Source of the DNA: Clostridia bacterium
GTDB lineage: Bacteria; UBA6262; WVXT01; JAUXBS01
Length of the DNA: 9,988 nt
Assembly: GCA_030618495.1 (NCBI GenBank)
Contig: JAUXDE010000062.1
Span: 1-9,988 of the forward strand
Direction of reading: 5' to 3'
A model generated the notes under the pieces. That model worked only from the letters and a program-made list of their open reading frames with translations. It had not been told where the DNA came from and made no database searches. Of this stretch, positions 6,431 to 9,988 are shown piece after piece (the first letter of the stretch is position 1; every line of letters begins with the position of its first letter). A program made the position numbers and the translations under genes.

Positions 6431-7105
6431 ATGAAGAAAGTAATACTATTTTTACTGACTATAATCCTGATACCGCTTATTGTGAACTGCACCGGCAGGA
6501 TAGAAGGTTATGTGTCTAAATCGGATGAAAGGGCCGCGGTTGAGGACGTTGATGTGCTGGATGCGGTGGAAGTAACCCTGTCGCCGCAGGACGGTAGTAC
6601 CGCCCCTCCCGCGGAGCGCACCAACCAGTCAGGTTATTATGTTTTTGAAGGGCTTACACCGGGATATTACGATATGACTTTTACTGCGCTTAATCATGGG
6701 AATGTAACAAGCACTTTTGATAACGTTGAAGTAGAGGAAAACCTGACTACTCCTGTTTCAATCAAGATGGAAATACTCACCAGTTCAAGCACGGTCGTTT
6801 CGGGCACTTTTTCAGTAGAGAAATCAACTATACCAATAACATGTGATGTTTCATTCGAGGTATTTAATGACGGGGATTGTCCTATATATGGAATTGTTGT
6901 AAAAGTCATTTTATACACTGACAGCGCAAAGAACACCGCGATTACCACGGCATATGGGAGCGTGGAAGATACCACTATACAACCGGGTTCTTCGAGTGAA
7001 GGCACTATAGATGATATTGATTGTGGAGCGCAGGAACCAAAGGCGATCACCTGTTCCATTGATAGTCTTTCCTGCCCATCCGCATGGAGTATACACAGTC
7101 AATGA
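6431..7105 (+). CDS. Putative lipoprotein with carboxypeptidase-regulatory-like domain
   Basis: This 224-residue protein has an N-terminal signal (K-K at 2-3, hydrophobic 4-18) ending in L-I-V-N-C. Cys20 is the probable lipidation site, although Asn before the Cys is unusual. Residues about 22-113 form a carboxypeptidase-regulatory-like / Cna-B-type beta-sandwich: G-R-I-E-G-Y-V at 22-28, V-E-V-T-L at 46-50, and T-N-Q-S-G-Y-Y-V-F-E-G-L-T-P-G-Y-Y (64-80). Residues about 118-210 look like a second beta-sandwich of FxLYD character (F-N-D-G-D-C-P-I-Y-G-I-V-V-K-V, then I-Q-P-G-S-S-S). There are five further Cys in the mature part (138, 150, 198, 208, 215), compatible with disulfides. A strong GGAGG (6417-6421) lies nine bases before ATG, 28 nt after pilQ, so it is probably in the pil operon. 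It could assist the secretin or be a surface lipoprotein; its function is unknown. Its 3' end overlaps the following open frame. Confidence 0.75.
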   Translation: MKKVILFLLTIILIPLIVNCTGRIEGYVSKSDERAAVEDVDVLDAVEVTLSPQDGSTAPPAERTNQSGYYVFEGLTPGYYDMTFTALNHGNVTSTFDNVEVEENLTTPVSIKMEILTSSSTVVSGTFSVEKSTIPITCDVSFEVFNDGDCPIYGIVVKVILYTDSAKNTAITTAYGSVEDTTIQPGSSSEGTIDDIDCGAQEPKAITCSIDSLSCPSAWSIHSQ

Positions 7106-8792
7106 TAAAAAAAAACTTCCTTTATTACTACTCCTGTATTTTATAGTTGTTTTTTCCCCTCTTGCCAGGGCATCCTGGGATATCTGGGCATGCGCTTCAA
7201 TTCACATTGTATCTCTCCTTATCCTCCTTATTTACCTGATTTCAGTATTATGGGATTCTGAAAGAGCGGGTATCCGGGTTAATGTAAAATCGGTTTATTT
7301 CCCGCTTTTTATTTTTTTATTTATATCTTCACTTTCATATTTAACTTCAATAGACAGGTTCAACACCCGCAATGAGCTCTTTAACCTGCTCAACTACATG
7401 TTCCTGTTTTTCATGGCTGGCAGGATAGTTGGAGAGGAAACCTCCGGTAATAGCGGTCTTAATTCCAAATATGACTTAAAACAGGACAGGAGCAGGCAGT
7501 ATTTCCTTTGCCTGCTGTTGTCTATCGGGGCGTTTCTTTCGTTAACAGGGTTTTCCCAGTTCATAAGGGGAGTGTCGGTCACGGGAACAATGGTTAATTC
7601 CAATATACTTGCCGGGTACCTGGTGATGGTAATCCCTGTTTCGCTCGGTTTTTTAATAAAGGAATGGAATTCAAAGATTAAAAGGTTCTTGTGCCTTGGA
7701 ACTTTTGGCTTAATGCTGGTATGCTTGTTTTTAACGAGGTCCCTGGGGGGGATCCTCGGGGCATTTATTGGTGTATTGTTGGTGGCGTACTTCATGTTAG
7801 GGAGGGATTTTTTCAGGAAGTACAGGTACTACTTCATAGTCCTGGTTTTCCTGCTGGCAGCCCTTTCAATAATCAAGCTCTGTGATATTAACGCGGCGAA
7901 CCGTTTTTCGTGGTGGAAGACAGCTCTCAGGATGATAGCCGACAAGCCGCTTTTTGGCGTGGGTTTGGGAAATTTTGGTTCGGCGTTTCTTAACTACAAG
8001 TCAGGAGCGTTGAATTCCCTGTACGCGCATAATTTCTTTCTTCAAACCGGGGCTGAAACCGGCGTTGCGGGATTGCTGGTATTAGTATGGTTTTTAATAA
8101 AGGTGTTGAAGAGGGGAAAAACAACTGATAAATTGCTGTTCGCAAGCGTAATCGGCATACTCGTTCAGAACCTTGTGGATTATAACCTGTGTATTCCCGC
8201 CAATGCCGTGCTTTTCTGGATGATGCTTGGAATAATGCGGGGAAGAGATGAAGGAGGGCATTACAGTAGATTCACGCTTGAATTAAACAGGGAAAAGAAG
8301 GGCATACTAACCGCTGTAATCGTAATGCTGGTTTTATGGGCAGGCGTTAAGGTGACCAAACCGTTTCTTGCGAGCAGGTACGGGGTTTTCGCCGGCAACA
8401 GCGTAAAGGAAAGACATGCTTCCCATGGGGATACAGCTGAGGAGAAAAAAGAAACTAAAATCAGAGCGCTGGGCGAGGCGGAAGATTATTACAGGAAAGC
8501 CATTGATACTGACCCGTTGAATTCCATGCATTACTCCGCCCTGGCGGACGTGTACATGGGTTATTACATGGAAGACGGTTACAGGAGCTGGCTGGACGAG
8601 GCAATAATAGAACTGGAGAAGGCGGTAGAATATCGGTACTGTTACGCGCCATTTCACAGGAACCTATCGCTTCTGTACCAGCTTAAAATGGACTATGAAA
8701 GGGCTGTCAGGGAAATAAAAACAGCTATTGAGTGCGATAAGTTTAACAAGGAATACAGGAATATACTTGAAAACCTTATGATTAATCAGTAG
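7011..8792 (+). CDS. O-antigen ligase / polymerase superfamily (Wzy_C) membrane protein with C-terminal TPR; start uncertain
   Basis: The open frame gives 593 residues from ATG 7011 (GAAGG 6998-7002 eight bases before), but its first 31 codons overlap the end of the lipoprotein gene and look like shadow sequence. Real protein appears to begin near residue 33 (K-K-K-L-P), leading into a first membrane helix with F-S-P-L-A-R-A-S-W-D-I-W (48-59). Many hydrophobic segments follow, with superfamily landmarks: N-S-N-I-L-A-G-Y-L (196-204), T-R-S-L-G-G (242-247), K-P-L-F-G-V-G-L-G-N-F (312-322), A-H-N-F-F-L-Q-T-G-A-E-T-G (339-351, the periplasmic-loop His region) and N-L-V-D-Y-N (387-392). After a last helix (about 433-450) comes a TPR-like region (about 487-588). 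The family transfers or polymerises undecaprenyl-linked glycans in the periplasm: WaaL, Wzy, or pilin oligosaccharyltransferases such as PglL. Which of these applies cannot be read from the sequence. A start at 7102 needs a frame shift in the A run. Confidence 0.85.
   Translation: MILIVERRNQRRSPVPLIVFPAHPHGVYTVNDKKKLPLLLLLYFIVVFSPLARASWDIWACASIHIVSLLILLIYLISVLWDSERAGIRVNVKSVYFPLFIFLFISSLSYLTSIDRFNTRNELFNLLNYMFLFFMAGRIVGEETSGNSGLNSKYDLKQDRSRQYFLCLLLSIGAFLSLTGFSQFIRGVSVTGTMVNSNILAGYLVMVIPVSLGFLIKEWNSKIKRFLCLGTFGLMLVCLFLTRSLGGILGAFIGVLLVAYFMLGRDFFRKYRYYFIVLVFLLAALSIIKLCDINAANRFSWWKTALRMIADKPLFGVGLGNFGSAFLNYKSGALNSLYAHNFFLQTGAETGVAGLLVLVWFLIKVLKRGKTTDKLLFASVIGILVQNLVDYNLCIPANAVLFWMMLGIMRGRDEGGHYSRFTLELNREKKGILTAVIVMLVLWAGVKVTKPFLASRYGVFAGNSVKERHASHGDTAEEKKETKIRALGEAEDYYRKAIDTDPLNSMHYSALADVYMGYYMEDGYRSWLDEAIIELEKAVEYRYCYAPFHRNLSLLYQLKMDYERAVREIKTAIECDKFNKEYRNILENLMINQ
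7102..7115 (+). other. ATGA stop/start overlap followed by a nine-A run: likely true ligase start with a frame discrepancy
   Basis: The lipoprotein stop TGA (7103-7105) overlaps an ATG at 7102-7104, the classic ATGA arrangement, with GGAG at 7086-7089 twelve bases upstream. Read literally, this ATG gives a 14-residue peptide ending at TAG. The sequence that follows is ATA and then nine A (7107-7115). With ten A instead of nine, the ATG would enter the ligase frame as M-I-K-K-K-L-P, a natural N-terminus for an inner-membrane protein of about 563 residues. Either one A is missing from the sequence (sequencing or assembly error, or strain mutation), or polymerase or ribosome slippage on the A run restores the frame. 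Confidence 0.55.
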
Positions 8793-8809
8793 TAAAAAAT
8801 AATACAATA

Positions 8810-9988
8810 ATGAACAAAATGATTTCAATACTGTTATTTATCCTGTTTCTTTTTGCTCCATGGTTTAAGGGGGGCAGGGAAACAGCGCCTCTTGCCGTAA
8901 TCCAGGTTATTATATTATTTGCAGGTTTGCTGTGCCTGCGGAGAAACAGGTATTTTCCTTTCAGCAGGTCATCAAGGTTAAATTTTCCGCTGGTAGTATT
9001 TATTGGTTTCTGTTTCCTTTCCACGATATATTCTATGTACCTGAATAATTCCATCCTGGGTTTTATAAGTGTAATAATCTTCATCATTTTATACCAGGTT
9101 CTGGTATACAATTCAACGGATTCAATAAATGACAATCTGTTTATGTTGATATTCATAACGGTTTTTGTTATCTCCATAGTCTCGTTTGAGAAGAATTTAT
9201 TTCCGAACAGGAACCTGCTGGCAGGTTACCTGGTTATTGGTATAGTTATAGGTTTGACCAGGATAATGATAAATATGAAGGACTGGCTTTATGACGGGAA
9301 GTACGGTCATGTTGTCCTTTTTTCCCTGCCGATTCTGGTAATGTTTATTAGTTTGGTTAAAACGCATTCAAGAGCGGGGTACCTGGGGTTGGCTGCCGCT
9401 GTTATCTTTTTTGCAGTCACAAGGTATAGGAAATGGGGAATAGCCGCAGTATCCGCGGTTCTGATTTTAACGTTTGTTATAGTCCCGTCATCCGGGATAA
9501 GGAAGGTCCTTAAAATGGATTCGGCAGACCCTTATTCAAACCAGAGGCCAAATATATGGAAGGGAAGCGTTCGTATGATTTTAGAACGCCCTTTCCTCGG
9601 AACGGGACCGGGTAATTTTGAATACGGTTTCTTAAAATACAATTTTCCGGTTTATGGAGCGTTGGCGCAATACGGCAAACATCCCAGGTTTGCGCACAAC
9701 GAATACCTGCATCTCGGCGCGGAAGCAGGATTGATTCCCCTTTTTATGTTTTTATGGATAGTGTGGTTGTTTTTTGCCCGGGGGATTAAAAGGTTCTATA
9801 TCGCCTGTGATAATAAAAGGCTGCTGTGGCATTATCTTTCCTCCATGGCAGGGGCTGTGGCCATATTGACTCATGCGCTGGTGGATTTTAACCTTCACCT
9901 TCCCGCAATATCAACTGTATTTGTATTCTTCTTAAGCGTTGTCATGAGGAAGGAGGACTCAAAACAGTTGCGCTGTGTTCCCGGAACC
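8810..9988 (+). CDS. Second O-antigen ligase / polymerase superfamily (Wzy_C) membrane protein (3' partial)
   Basis: From ATG 8810 the frame is open for 393 codons to the last base of the window, so the stop lies beyond it. The N-terminus is a membrane helix with F-A-P-W-F-K-G-G-R-E (15-24), followed by multiple hydrophobic segments. Superfamily motifs appear in order: N-R-N-L-L-A-G-Y-L (133-141), H-S-R-A-G-Y-L-G-L (186-194), E-R-P-F-L-G-T-G-P-G-N-F (259-270), a periplasmic-loop A-H-N-E-Y-L-H-L-G-A-E-A-G (295-307) and H-A-L-V-D-F-N-L-H-L-P-A (355-366). It is a divergent relative of the gene just upstream, 17 nt away. No Shine-Dalgarno-like sequence is evident; a second in-frame ATG at 8819 is no better, so translation may depend on re-initiation. 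It may acquire a TPR tail beyond the window as its neighbour does. Role as glycan ligase, polymerase or pilin oligosaccharyltransferase is undetermined. Confidence 0.88.
   Translation, partial: MNKMISILLFILFLFAPWFKGGRETAPLAVIQVIILFAGLLCLRRNRYFPFSRSSRLNFPLVVFIGFCFLSTIYSMYLNNSILGFISVIIFIILYQVLVYNSTDSINDNLFMLIFITVFVISIVSFEKNLFPNRNLLAGYLVIGIVIGLTRIMINMKDWLYDGKYGHVVLFSLPILVMFISLVKTHSRAGYLGLAAAVIFFAVTRYRKWGIAAVSAVLILTFVIVPSSGIRKVLKMDSADPYSNQRPNIWKGSVRMILERPFLGTGPGNFEYGFLKYNFPVYGALAQYGKHPRFAHNEYLHLGAEAGLIPLFMFLWIVWLFFARGIKRFYIACDNKRLLWHYLSSMAGAVAILTHALVDFNLHLPAISTVFVFFLSVVMRKEDSKQLRCVPGT

Noticed and set aside
7691-7885. Short plus-strand open frame of 64 codons within the first ligase gene.
   Set aside because: It lies wholly inside a membrane-protein coding region in another frame and shows no family features.
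8782-9177. Minus-strand open frame of 131 codons over the start of the second ligase gene.
   Set aside because: The plus strand carries an uninterrupted 393-codon frame with clear Wzy_C motifs; the minus frame has no recognisable domain or start signal.
1-9988. Defence island, CRISPR, toxin-antitoxin, prophage or other mobile system.
   Set aside because: No repeats with spacers, nucleases, integrases, transposases or small paired genes were seen; gene content is pilus assembly and envelope glycan functions.

Overview
The window reads as a compact, almost entirely plus-strand piece of a diderm (Gram-negative-type) bacterial chromosome of moderate G+C content. The organism is probably from a poorly cultivated lineage of the Omnitrophota/Elusimicrobiota/FCB-like sort. 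That guess rests on three things together: a FlgD-Ig-like C-terminal domain, a PorV-type outer-membrane protein ending in a TPR, and a type IV pilus (T4P) secretin operon. No marker gene fixes the taxonomy.

Layout. (1) Positions 2-157 hold the last 51 codons of a secreted protein ending in a FlgD-Ig / type-A-sorting-like domain. (2) Positions 190-1419 encode a PorV/PorQ-family beta-barrel protein with a C-terminal TPR. (3) The 243-bp gap 1420-1662 is the only sizeable intergenic region. It carries a textbook extended -10 sigma-70-type promoter (TTGACA-N17-TATAAT), a second possible promoter, and two short palindromes sharing the core GATATATC. (4) Positions 1663-6402 hold pilM-pilN-pilO-pilP-pilQ, the complete T4P alignment subcomplex plus secretin, with gaps of 1-14 nt. 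(5) Positions 6431-7105 encode a lipoprotein with a carboxypeptidase-regulatory-like beta-sandwich. (6) Positions 7011-8792 and 8810-9988 (the second runs off the window) encode two different Wzy_C/O-antigen-ligase-superfamily membrane proteins in tandem. The first has a C-terminal TPR region. Nothing on the minus strand looks like a real gene, and no tRNA, rRNA, CRISPR array, transposase or clear intrinsic terminator was seen.

How the genes work together. PilM (cytoplasmic, actin-like) docks on the N-terminus of PilN. PilN and PilO form an inner-membrane periplasmic heterodimer, PilP is the lipoprotein bridge, and PilQ is the outer-membrane pore through which the pilus passes. The downstream genes run in the same direction with short spacers or overlaps, so the transcript from the promoter near 1468-1496 may extend through the lipoprotein and both ligase-like genes. 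Because the ligase superfamily includes pilin O-oligosaccharyltransferases (PglL/TfpO type) as well as WaaL and Wzy, one or both could glycosylate pilin or another surface polymer. That link is inferred from context only.

Most notable oddity: the first ligase-like gene has no convincing start in its own frame. An ATG overlapping the upstream stop (7102) would give a sensible Met-Ile-Lys-Lys-Lys start only if the adjacent run of nine A residues were read as ten. This points to a homopolymer sequence error, or to slippage. No clearly new type of system was found; the window is mainly a recognisable T4P assembly operon with interesting accessory genes.
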